The notes beneath the pieces were generated by a model. The model saw only the letters and a list, made by a program, of their open reading frames with translations, was not told where the DNA came from and did not search any database. Position numbers and translations under genes: made by a program. A stretch of DNA of 11,634 bases from Victivallales bacterium. Its GTDB lineage: Bacteria; Verrucomicrobiota; Lentisphaeria; Oligosphaerales; Oligosphaeraceae. The stretch is taken from the NCBI GenBank assembly GCA_017963875.1, contig JAGCTA010000208.1:1-11634 (forward strand), written 5' to 3'. Within the stretch, counting starts at the first letter, position 1. The number at the start of each line of letters is the position of its first letter. Positions 1 through 5,962 of the stretch are shown one piece after another.

Positions 1-762
1 CGACGGGCAGCCGTTTTCACCCTGCCACAGCACGCCTTTGAAGCCGTACTGCTTCATCATGTTCTTGATTCTCAGGCCGTTCTCTGAGGCGTCGTCAGGA
101 TTATAGCGGTAGCCATGATAGATATATGAATCGAACAGGTCTTCGCCCCCCTGCTCCCTGATTTGACTAAGGCAATAATGGAACCCCTCCGCATCGGAGC
201 GCGCCAAAGAAAGCCCAGCGATAAACGCGTCAGGCTGGTGTTTTCGGATGATCTTCGCGGTTCGGATGTTCAAAGATGCAATTTCCTCAGCCGTCACTTC
301 CCTACGATTGTCAGGTTCGTTCCACATTGCCCATTCGTGGACACGGTCCTTGAAATGCAGCACGAGGTTCGTCACCCACGCGTCCCAGGCGTTCCATGCC
401 TCCTCCGTGCTTGGGAAACCGCCCGACAAATCGGTTCCGCCGCCGCCTTCGTAGATGGAATTGCCGTAGTCGGTTTCAAGCAGACAACGCAGCCCGAGTT
501 CCTTCGCGTCATTGACGATTCTGTCAAGCCAGGAGAAATCATAGACGCCCTTTGTCTTTTCCGTCTTTGCCCAGCCTGCCTGGAGACGAATCAGCGGAAT
601 TCCCAACGCGGGAATGTAGTTCTTGTACTCCTGAAAATCAGCGAAATCCCTGTCAAGTGTTTCACAGCCAAGCATCCAGCAACTGCCTTTGGAGGCGGCA
701 TCTTTGTCAGCGGCGAGTGTTCCGATTCGTTCCAAACCTGTCTGCAAGACCTGTTCTGTCAT
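1..762 (-). CDS. Glycoside hydrolase, clan GH-A TIM barrel (GH39-like), 3' end cut by the window edge
   Basis: The frame is open from ATG at 762 to the left edge (254 codons, C-terminus missing). AGGAG at 774-770, seven bases before the ATG, fixes the start. No signal peptide is seen, so the enzyme is probably cytoplasmic. An early strand reads IRLQAGWAKTEKTKGVYDF (57-75), the usual beta2 region of clan GH-A enzymes. AMWNEPDN (145-152) holds the general acid/base Glu149 after the Asn typical of the clan. LWQGENG (245-251), 100 residues later, supplies the probable nucleophile Glu249. Such enzymes hydrolyse beta-glycosidic bonds with retention; the substrate cannot be told. WNEPDN resembles GH39, but GH5 or an unclassified family is possible. 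The gene follows the outer-membrane protein gene and an intervening terminator, so it may have its own promoter. Fold class is confident, family is not. Confidence 0.82.
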   Translation of the reverse strand, partial: MTEQVLQTGLERIGTLAADKDAASKGSCWMLGCETLDRDFADFQEYKNYIPALGIPLIRLQAGWAKTEKTKGVYDFSWLDRIVNDAKELGLRCLLETDYGNSIYEGGGGTDLSGGFPSTEEAWNAWDAWVTNLVLHFKDRVHEWAMWNEPDNRREVTAEEIASLNIRTAKIIRKHQPDAFIAGLSLARSDAEGFHYCLSQIREQGGEDLFDSYIYHGYRYNPDDASENGLRIKNMMKQYGFKGVLWQGENGCPS

Positions 763-784
763 AATGTTACTCCTGTTGTTTTTT

Positions 785-813
785 ATAATGACCATTCAAA
801 GAGTCGAAAACAA
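785..813 (-). promoter_or_regulatory. Possible sigma70-type promoter of the glycoside hydrolase gene
   Basis: On the minus strand TTGTTT (813-808) and CATTAT (790-785) are separated by 17 bases, just upstream of the AGGAG and ATG of the glycoside hydrolase gene and downstream of a terminator. The match to TTGACA/TATAAT is partial (3/6 and 4/6). It is supported mainly by spacing and position, so it is a weak call. Confidence 0.25.
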
Positions 814-848
814 GCAAAATATAAGTCCATCAAGCGTAATCTGCAAAT

Positions 849-912
849 AAAAAAGGCATTTCACTGCGGGATAGCCTTCGCCTGAAGAACCAAAGGAACC
901 CTGTGAAATGCC
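849..912 (-). terminator. Intrinsic terminator after the outer-membrane protein gene
   Basis: On the minus strand GGCATTTCAC (912-903) pairs perfectly with GTGAAATGCC (864-855) across a 38-base loop, and TTTTTT (854-849) follows. The long loop contains further short complementary stretches such as GGG/CCC. The element is about 75 nt beyond the stop of the outer-membrane protein gene and oriented to end its transcript. A separate 6-bp hairpin, CCCTTG/CAAGGG (941-936 with 925-920), lies just before it. Confidence 0.65.
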
Positions 913-987
913 CGTCTCCCCCTTGCTGGGTGTGACAAGGGAAATCTTTAACCTGCGGAAAAAACTCCTGACAGGGCATTAATCAAA

Positions 988-1809
988 TTAGAAACTGGCG
1001 GTCAGATTGATTCCCCAGCAGGCGTTGAACGCGTTGTTGTTCTCGTCTTCCTTCCAGTCATCGCGGACGCGGCTGTCGAGTGCCCAGCCCATCTGGACAA
1101 AGGCACTGATGGAAATGTTCTCGTTGATGTCGTATTTGAGCGTCGGCTGGACGCACACGCTGTAAGCCGTCGTGTTGGACGTGCAGCCCGTGTATTGATG
1201 ATTGCCAAACCACAGTTCGACGGGGCACTCGAAACCGAGGTTCTCCATGACAGAGGCGAGATCCTGCTCGTAGGTCACATTGACATTCGCCTTGATAGCA
1301 TCATTCTCAAAATCATGCACAAACACAACGCCAGGGCTCAGGAACAAATCCGTCGCGGTGATGTCAATCTCATATTCCTTCGTATCGGTATTGTGCGTGT
1401 GCGCCTTGTCGCGCGGATAGTTGTAGTAGATGTAGTCGAAATTGAATTCGAGGGCGCCGATGCCGCCGACTTCAGTCGTGAACGTAAAGCCAGCCAGCCA
1501 ATCCCATTCCTCGACATTGTGCTCATTGCCGCATGCATCCGTTTCATCGATGATGGCGACGCCGCCAATATGCAATGCGAAATTGTCAGTGACTCCAAAT
1601 TCTGCCGTCAGGCTGATGGTCTCAATCGGGTCTGGATTGCCGACGTTCCCTTCAGACATATAGCGTGACATATGGTCGATACTTAGTTCAAGCGAAGGAA
1701 TCCAACCAGCCTTTTCTTCCTTTGGTTCAGCCGCTGCTTCCTGAGCAATAAGTGACATTCCAAGCATAGCGCTCATTGTAATGACAACAATCGATTTCTT
1801 CATGTTCAT
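988..1809 (-). CDS. Outer-membrane beta-barrel protein (function unknown)
   Basis: This 273-residue protein has a signal peptide: MKK, a hydrophobic stretch to about residue 22, then EAAAEP with likely cleavage near Ala27. The mature part alternates polar and hydrophobic residues in amphipathic strands (LELSIDHMSRYM, NFALHIGGVAII, LEFNFDYIYYNY, ANVNVTYEQDLA, ISISAFVQMGWAL) and ends in LTASF. The terminal Phe is the usual signal for barrel assembly by the BAM complex. It looks like a small barrel of perhaps 10-14 strands; no specific porin family is recognised. Five cysteines (93, 195, 209, 219, 264) are more than is usual for such proteins. AAGGAA sits nine bases before the first ATG, which supports that start over the second ATG two codons later. 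A TTAG-N6-CTAA element shared with the feo operon lies 40 bp upstream, suggesting co-regulation and perhaps a role in metal passage, which is inference only. Confidence 0.8.
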   Translation of the reverse strand: MNMKKSIVVITMSAMLGMSLIAQEAAAEPKEEKAGWIPSLELSIDHMSRYMSEGNVGNPDPIETISLTAEFGVTDNFALHIGGVAIIDETDACGNEHNVEEWDWLAGFTFTTEVGGIGALEFNFDYIYYNYPRDKAHTHNTDTKEYEIDITATDLFLSPGVVFVHDFENDAIKANVNVTYEQDLASVMENLGFECPVELWFGNHQYTGCTSNTTAYSVCVQPTLKYDINENISISAFVQMGWALDSRVRDDWKEDENNNAFNACWGINLTASF

Positions 1810-1848
1810 TTTCTTTGTTCCTTTGTGGATTGTTTAATTTGATATCAT

Positions 1849-1862
1849 TTAGGGAAAACTAA
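1849..1862 (-). promoter_or_regulatory. Candidate operator TTAG-N6-CTAA upstream of the outer-membrane protein gene
   Basis: The plus strand reads TTAGGGAAAACTAA here, an inverted repeat TTAG/CTAA with a 6-bp spacer, 40 bp before the start codon at 1809. It matches the two elements upstream of feoA (5591-5604, 5739-5752) in half-sites, spacer length and AAAA spacer end, and has the same orientation relative to its gene. The binding protein is unknown; a metal-responsive repressor is plausible from the genes it flanks. Confidence 0.45.
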
Positions 1863-1874
1863 CTAAAATCGTCT

Positions 1875-1916
1875 AAAAAACGGCAAGTCGCGCCCTCCCG
1901 TCAGCGACGATGGCCG
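1875..1916 (-). terminator. Intrinsic terminator at the end of the feo operon
   Basis: On the minus strand CGGC (1916-1913) and GTCGC (1908-1904) pair with GCGAC (1891-1887) and GCCG (1884-1881) around an asymmetric internal loop, and TTTTTT (1880-1875) follows. It begins about 20 nt after the stop of the small FeoB-associated gene. A competing hairpin, CCCGTC (1921-1916) with GACGGG (1902-1897), overlaps the same bases, so only one of the two can form. Confidence 0.65.
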
Positions 1917-1935
1917 ACGGGAAGGAAAACCACCT

Positions 1936-2076
1936 TCACGGTTTTCTGGAACCGCAGGTCGGATTACCGCACTTGCCGCAGCCTTCGCAGCCATGTCCCT
2001 TTTTCAACACACGCCGTATGGCGAGCACGAAGAGACAGACGATGATGATGCCGATGACAATGTTTGCGGGATTCAT
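1936..2076 (-). CDS. FeoB-associated Cys-rich membrane protein, 46 aa
   Basis: This small gene starts at ATG 2076 and ends at TGA 1938-1936. GGAGGT at 2088-2083, six bases before the ATG, is the strongest ribosome binding site in the window. The protein has one N-terminal membrane helix, IVIGIIIVCLFVLAI (residues 6-20), then basic residues (RRVLKK), then a cytoplasm-facing tail with cysteines at 30, 33, 36 and 41 in the pattern GCEGCGKCGNPTCG. This is the layout of the small FeoB-associated proteins (Pfam FeoB_associated) found directly downstream of feoB in many bacteria; they are thought to assist Fe(II) uptake, with the cysteines possibly handling iron or sensing redox state. It starts 21 bp after the feoB stop and is the last gene before the operon terminator. 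The cysteine at residue 14, within the helix, is additional. Confidence 0.85.
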   Translation of the reverse strand: MNPANIVIGIIIVCLFVLAIRRVLKKGHGCEGCGKCGNPTCGSRKP

Positions 2077-2097
2077 GAATTCACCTCCAGACAATCA

Positions 2098-5040
2098 TTA
2101 CTTGACAAGATCCTGCTTAGGCGCAGGGCGGAAGACCGCCACAAGCACGCCGACAATCGCCAGAACCGCCACAATCTGCCCGAGCCCGAATGATGCCCCT
2201 GCGAAGAACAGTGCTCCCATTCTGAAACTCACCAGAGCGATAAAGTACCCGATAAGCAACTGGAAGCCAATCGCGATGCAACCCCACTTCGCACTGCCCA
2301 TTTCACGCCAAGTCGCGGCGATTGCGACAAGGCACGGGGGGAAGAACAAGTTGCAAACCATGAAACTGAAAGCAATCAGTTTTGCATAAATAGTACGCAT
2401 TGCAGGATCCGTAATTGCTTCGGGGACCATGCCCATAAACAATGCCTGAATTCCCTTGAGCGTACCGCCCGCCACATCGGGTGAAAGCAGCGCCAACGTG
2501 GCCGTTGCCTGTTCCTTGGCGATTTCAGCGGAGACACATGCGACTGCGCCCTGCCAGTTGCCAAAACCCAATGGCTGGAAAATCCATGCGAAACACTGAC
2601 CGATGTCATGAAGCATGCACTGCTCCAGACCTTCCGCGCTTTTAGGGTCAAGCAGCGTAAACGTCCAGTCGAAATGCATCAGCAGCCAGAGAACAATACA
2701 TGCTGCGAAGATGATGGTACCTGCCTTGATGGCGTATGCCTTGCCACGTTCCCACGTGTGAATCAGGACACCCTTGAAACTTGGCATGTGATATGCAGGA
2801 AGTTCCATGACAAAAGGCGCGACCTCGCCTGCGAACACTTTCGTCTTCTTCAGCGCAATGCCGCCAAGAACCACAATCGCAATGCCGATGAAATACATGC
2901 TCGGCCCGACTAGATTGCTCTGCGGGAAGAAAGCCGCAACAATCATAGCGATGATCGCCACCTTTGCGCCACAGGGCAGGAAGGTAGCCAGAATAATCGT
3001 CATGCGGCGGTCTTTATCGTTTTCAATCGTCCGTGTCGCAAGAACACCAGGTACACCGCACCCCGTCCCGACCAACATCGGAATGAAGGATTTGCCAGAA
3101 AGACCGAACCGCCTGAAAATACGGTCCATAATGAACGCCACACGTGCCATGTACCCACAGTCCTCAAGGAAAGCGAGGAACAGGAAGACGATGAGAATCT
3201 GCGGCAGGAAGCCGAACACCGTGCCAACGCCACCAATGATGCCGTCCAATATCAGGCTCTTGATGAAATCCCCTGCACCCATCTTGTCCAAAGCAGCCTC
3301 GACGAGCCCTGGAATGCCAGGAATCCACAATCCATATTTCGACGGATCTGGCTCGTTCTCCTCCGCAGCGGCTTTCTTGTTCTCCAGATAGGCCTCGTAA
3401 TCGACGATTTCCGTATTCTCGATTTCGCCGCTCTCCTCGTCCTCGAAATAGACGGGAACTTTCAGACATTTCGCCAACTCAGGATAATCAATTTTGAATT
3501 CCTCTTCTTCGGACTCTTCTGCCTTGTCATCGGCCTTGTCTTCTTTCTTGGCCAAGTCCTCTGCAACAGCCTTGGCGGCGGCAAGCAACTCAGCCTTTTC
3601 CTTTGCATCTTCCTGCAACAATTTGACATACAATGCTGCTTGTTCCTTATCCTGTGCGTCCGTGAGTCTTGCCGTAGCCTTTGCCACGAGTTCCGCCGCT
3701 TCCTTCGATGCCTCTTCAGCCTCTTTCACGAACTCTTCGTTCTCCTCGACGGCCTTTGTGTAGGCCTCCTCGAACTTCTCGACTCTCAAGGAAGCATCTT
3801 CAAAATCACCAGATACCGAATCCCATGTCTCTGGCTCGAATTCAACGTCCTTCGGTATGTCTTCGTACTCAGGTTCTTCAGGTGCTTCTTCACCCTTTGC
3901 CCATGCTTGTGCAGCCTCCAACTGCCATGCGGCCTTCGCCTCATCATTCGCCGCAGTGATTTCAGCCTTCTTTTCGGCCAGAGCAGCCTTCGCGTCAAAA
4001 GCCTTTTCAGCCGCCGCATTGCGCTCCTTCACTTCCTTTGATGTGAAAAGCGAACTGTCCTGCGTCCATGCGACAAACCAGCCGTCACCGAAGACACCGT
4101 CGTTCGCCCAGTCGGTCAACCATGTACCGACAGTTGAAACGGAAATCCAGTACATGAACCAAATGATAACTGCAAAAATCGGCAATGCCAGCACGCGGTT
4201 GGTCACGACCTGGTCGATCTTGTCAGACATCGTGAGACTACCAACGGGTGCCTTCTTCTTGACCGTCTGGCTAACGACCTTTTTGATGTAGGCATAACGC
4301 TGGTTCGTGATGATGCTCTCTGCATCGTCGTCCATCTCCTTCTCGCAGTCCTTGATATGCTCCTCAAGATGCGACATCAGGTCATCCGACAACTTCAATT
4401 CCTCAAGGACTTTTTCGTCACGTTCGAAAATCTTGACTGAGAACCAACGCAGGTTCCTGCTGTCCACCTTCTTGTCAAGCGATTCCTCAATATGCGCGAT
4501 GGCATGTTCGACGGAGCCCGAAAAGACATGCGGATGTTCGCCCGCATTGCCTGACTTGGCAGCTTCCAACGCCTTTTCGGCTATGTCTCGGCAACCATCG
4601 CCGTTAAGTGCGCTGATGGGGACCACGATACAGCCAAGTGTCTTTCCCAATTTGTCCAGTTGAATCTCATCGCCGTTCTTCTTCACCAAGTCCATCATGT
4701 TGACCGCGATGACCGTCGGAATATTGAGTTCCAGCAACTGCGTCGTCAGATAAAGATTGCGTTCGATGTTCGTTCCGTCGATGATGTTGATGATGGCGTC
4801 TGGCTTGTCGTTGACCAGATACCGACGTGAAACGACTTCCTCCAGCGTGTATGGAGAAAGCGAGTAGATGCCTGGCAAGTCCTGGATGATGACGTCCTTG
4901 TGTCCTTTGAGTTGACCGTCCTTCTTCTCGACGGTCACCCCTGGCCAGTTGCCAACATACTGGTTGCTGCCAGTCAATTCGTTGAACAGCGTCGTCTTGC
5001 CGCAGTTCGGATTGCCTGCCAATGCGATTTTTATTGCCAT
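2098..5040 (-). CDS. feoB: Ferrous iron transport protein B with large periplasmic insertion
   Basis: FeoB is the inner-membrane Fe(II) importer with a cytoplasmic GTPase domain. The GTPase motifs are complete: G1 GNPNCGKTT (9-17), G2 Thr36 in WPGVTVEKK, G3 DLPG (54-57), G4 NMMD (114-117), G5 SALNG (143-147). The helical regulatory part runs to about 270. The first membrane helix is near 285-303. The conserved core follows from about 595: GIIGGVGTVFGFLPQ, LEDCGYMARVAF, VGTGCGVPGV, LPCGAK, FVMELPAYHMP, AEIAKEQ. At 980 residues it is some 200 longer than usual FeoB (about 700-800). The extra length is a segment at about 330-570, very rich in Ala, Glu and Lys and probably coiled-coil, placed on the periplasmic side by the usual FeoB topology. 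The start has AGGAA ten bases upstream. It follows feoA by 31 bp and precedes the small Cys-rich gene by 21 bp, so all form one operon. Confidence 0.96.
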   Translation of the reverse strand: MAIKIALAGNPNCGKTTLFNELTGSNQYVGNWPGVTVEKKDGQLKGHKDVIIQDLPGIYSLSPYTLEEVVSRRYLVNDKPDAIINIIDGTNIERNLYLTTQLLELNIPTVIAVNMMDLVKKNGDEIQLDKLGKTLGCIVVPISALNGDGCRDIAEKALEAAKSGNAGEHPHVFSGSVEHAIAHIEESLDKKVDSRNLRWFSVKIFERDEKVLEELKLSDDLMSHLEEHIKDCEKEMDDDAESIITNQRYAYIKKVVSQTVKKKAPVGSLTMSDKIDQVVTNRVLALPIFAVIIWFMYWISVSTVGTWLTDWANDGVFGDGWFVAWTQDSSLFTSKEVKERNAAAEKAFDAKAALAEKKAEITAANDEAKAAWQLEAAQAWAKGEEAPEEPEYEDIPKDVEFEPETWDSVSGDFEDASLRVEKFEEAYTKAVEENEEFVKEAEEASKEAAELVAKATARLTDAQDKEQAALYVKLLQEDAKEKAELLAAAKAVAEDLAKKEDKADDKAEESEEEEFKIDYPELAKCLKVPVYFEDEESGEIENTEIVDYEAYLENKKAAAEENEPDPSKYGLWIPGIPGLVEAALDKMGAGDFIKSLILDGIIGGVGTVFGFLPQILIVFLFLAFLEDCGYMARVAFIMDRIFRRFGLSGKSFIPMLVGTGCGVPGVLATRTIENDKDRRMTIILATFLPCGAKVAIIAMIVAAFFPQSNLVGPSMYFIGIAIVVLGGIALKKTKVFAGEVAPFVMELPAYHMPSFKGVLIHTWERGKAYAIKAGTIIFAACIVLWLLMHFDWTFTLLDPKSAEGLEQCMLHDIGQCFAWIFQPLGFGNWQGAVACVSAEIAKEQATATLALLSPDVAGGTLKGIQALFMGMVPEAITDPAMRTIYAKLIAFSFMVCNLFFPPCLVAIAATWREMGSAKWGCIAIGFQLLIGYFIALVSFRMGALFFAGASFGLGQIVAVLAIVGVLVAVFRPAPKQDLVK

Positions 5041-5071
5041 GATTCTTTAATTCCTATCTTTTAAAGGTTTG

Positions 5072-5293
5072 TTATTCCTCAACTTCAATTGCCTCCGCCT
5101 CCGCTTTCCGAATCGACAATTCATATCCGCGAACCGTCAATTCCAGCGGGTCCCCCAAGGGCGCGACCTTCCGAACGGTTATCTCAACGCCCTTCGTGAT
5201 GCCCATGTCCATGATGCGCCGCTTCAACGGCCCAACGCATTGCAACTTTACGACTTTTACTGTCTTGCCAATCGCAACGTCCTTTAGTGTCAT
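5072..5293 (-). CDS. feoA: FeoA-domain protein, second copy in the operon
   Basis: This 73-residue protein is a single FeoA domain, an SH3-like small beta barrel found in the cytoplasm and believed to act on FeoB. Typical features are LKDVAIGKTVKVVKL at the start, CVGPLKRRIMDMGITKGVEITV in the middle (the L...R.MDMG..KG motif), and the closing LELTVRGYELSIRKAEAEAIEV, in which GYELSIRKAEA is the family's usual end. AAGGAG stands seven bases before the ATG, a strong ribosome binding site. It lies 62 bp after the first feoA and 31 bp before feoB. Of the two FeoA proteins this is the closer match to the usual FeoA consensus, so it is the more likely direct FeoB partner, although that is inference. 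Confidence 0.93.
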   Translation of the reverse strand: MTLKDVAIGKTVKVVKLQCVGPLKRRIMDMGITKGVEITVRKVAPLGDPLELTVRGYELSIRKAEAEAIEVEE

Positions 5294-5355
5294 TGCATGA
5301 CTCCTTCTGATGTAGTTTGTGTTATCTTATACCTATTAGTGACAAAGTCTCATAA

Positions 5356-5568
5356 TCAAACAAGAATACGCCCCGCCATGCTCAGACCAATCGCTATCCG
5401 CGAATCCTTTACCTTCAAAATCAAATTCCCGCCTGCCTCGCTGACAACAGTGACTTCCTCATCGACAACAAAACCCAATTCCGCCAAATGCTGACGGACC
5501 TTGTCATCGCCCGTAATCTTGCGAATTGTCACTGTCTCACCTACTCCAGCCATTGATATCGGTAGCAT
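5356..5568 (-). CDS. feoA: FeoA-domain protein, first gene of the feo operon
   Basis: This 70-residue protein is a second, diverged FeoA domain. It keeps the framework (LPISMAGVGETVTIRKI, then VRQHLAELGFVVDEEVTVV with the conserved LxxLGF.x(D/G) turn, then NLILKVKDSRIAIGLSMAGRILV, the common ending of this FeoA type). Two feoA genes of different type ahead of feoB are common in anaerobes and Gram-positives; the pair may form a heteromeric regulator of FeoB. AGGA lies nine bases before ATG 5568, supporting that start; a second Met at residue 6 has no comparable site. It is the promoter-proximal gene, with a TATAAT box and a TTAG-N6-CTAA element immediately upstream. Confidence 0.92.
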   Translation of the reverse strand: MLPISMAGVGETVTIRKITGDDKVRQHLAELGFVVDEEVTVVSEAGGNLILKVKDSRIAIGLSMAGRILV

Positions 5569-5590
5569 TTTTACTAGTCCTGAATTAAAA

Positions 5591-5610
5591 TTAGCAAAAA
5601 CTAAATTATA
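5591..5610 (-). promoter_or_regulatory. feo promoter -10 box abutting a TTAG-N6-CTAA element
   Basis: The minus strand has TATAAT (5610-5605) directly followed by TTAGTTTTTGCTAA (5604-5591), 23 bp before the first feoA start. No good -35 hexamer is seen 17 bp upstream. An inverted repeat covering the expected transcription start is a classic repressor operator position. The element recurs at 5739-5752 and at 1849-1862. No Fur-box-like match (GATAATGATAATCATTATC) was seen. Confidence 0.5.
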
Positions 5611-5612
5611 CT

Positions 5613-5770
5613 AAAAACACTGCGAAAAACACTCTTTTAAATCATCCACAGATGGGCTTTTGACATCTATGAGATGACTGAAAACACTATAATTTAGTCA
5701 AGACGATAGTTTTTTCAAGCGATTTTATAAAAAATAATTAGCCAAAACTAATTTTTATTATCAAAAACAC
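5613..5770. repeat. Four short direct repeats AAAACAC(T) in the feo upstream region
   Basis: The plus strand carries AAAAACACT at 5613-5621 and again at 5625-5633 (12 bp apart), AAAACACT at 5681-5688, and AAAAACAC at 5763-5770. The first two are about one helical turn apart. In an A+T-rich region some of this could be chance. They may be activator sites or simply biased composition. Confidence 0.25.
5731..5760. promoter_or_regulatory. Distal TTAG-N6-CTAA element within a longer inverted repeat
   Basis: TTAGCCAAAACTAA occupies 5739-5752, 171 bp before the first feoA start. Here the dyad extends outward: 12-bp arms (5731-5742 and 5749-5760) agree at 10 of 12 positions around the spacer CCAAAA. 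This is the most symmetrical of the three copies. It could be an upstream operator or half of a looping pair with 5591-5604. Confidence 0.4.
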
Positions 5771-5834
5771 AGTTAATCCATAAAGGCTGATCAAAAAAAA
5801 AACGAATGGGGCATATCTTTGTAGACAGGGCAAA

Positions 5835-5849
5835 GCCCCCGAAGGAGGC
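5835..5849 (-). other. Second small hairpin directly after the terminator T-tract
   Basis: On the minus strand GCCTCC and GGGGGC pair (six pairs, one T-G wobble) around TTC, starting immediately after the T-tract of the terminator at 5850-5890. It may reinforce termination or be part of the feo upstream region; its function is unknown. The pairing is complete only on the minus strand. Confidence 0.35.
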
Positions 5850-5890
5850 AAAAAAAGCCACTAGGTTGAGCGAAGCGAAACCTGGTGGCT
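5850..5890 (-). terminator. Strong intrinsic terminator after the sugar isomerase/epimerase gene
   Basis: On the minus strand AGCCAC...AGGTT (5890-5885, 5883-5879) pairs with AACCT...GTGGCT (5867-5863, 5861-5856), giving 11 pairs with one A-C mismatch, around a loop that contains TTCGCTTCGC. Seven T follow or end the stem (5856-5850). It is 73 nt beyond the stop at 5963. Between them is a weaker dyad ATAGG/CCTAT (5934-5930 with 5906-5902). Confidence 0.8.
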
Positions 5891-5962
5891 AGCAAGCCTC
5901 TATAGGATAACAACCTCGAAGAAATCGAACCTATCCCACATTACGGGAACAGAGAGGAAGCA

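Noticed and set aside
146..151. Possible frameshift in the left-edge glycoside hydrolase at a run of six C
   Set aside because: Counting exactly six C keeps the frame open to the window edge and gives the conserved second catalytic Glu motif, so no frameshift is present.
163..885. 240-codon plus-strand open frame over the glycoside hydrolase gene
   Set aside because: It lies opposite a minus-strand gene with catalytic motifs and a good ribosome binding site; its own translation has no recognisable features.
5569..5834. Classical Fur box upstream of feoA
   Set aside because: No stretch comes close to the GATAATGATAATCATTATC pattern; the A+T richness alone is not evidence.
5918..5932. GGTTCGA on the minus strand, resembling a tRNA T-loop
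   Set aside because: The flanking bases do not form the 5-bp T stem and no acceptor or anticodon arm could be found nearby.
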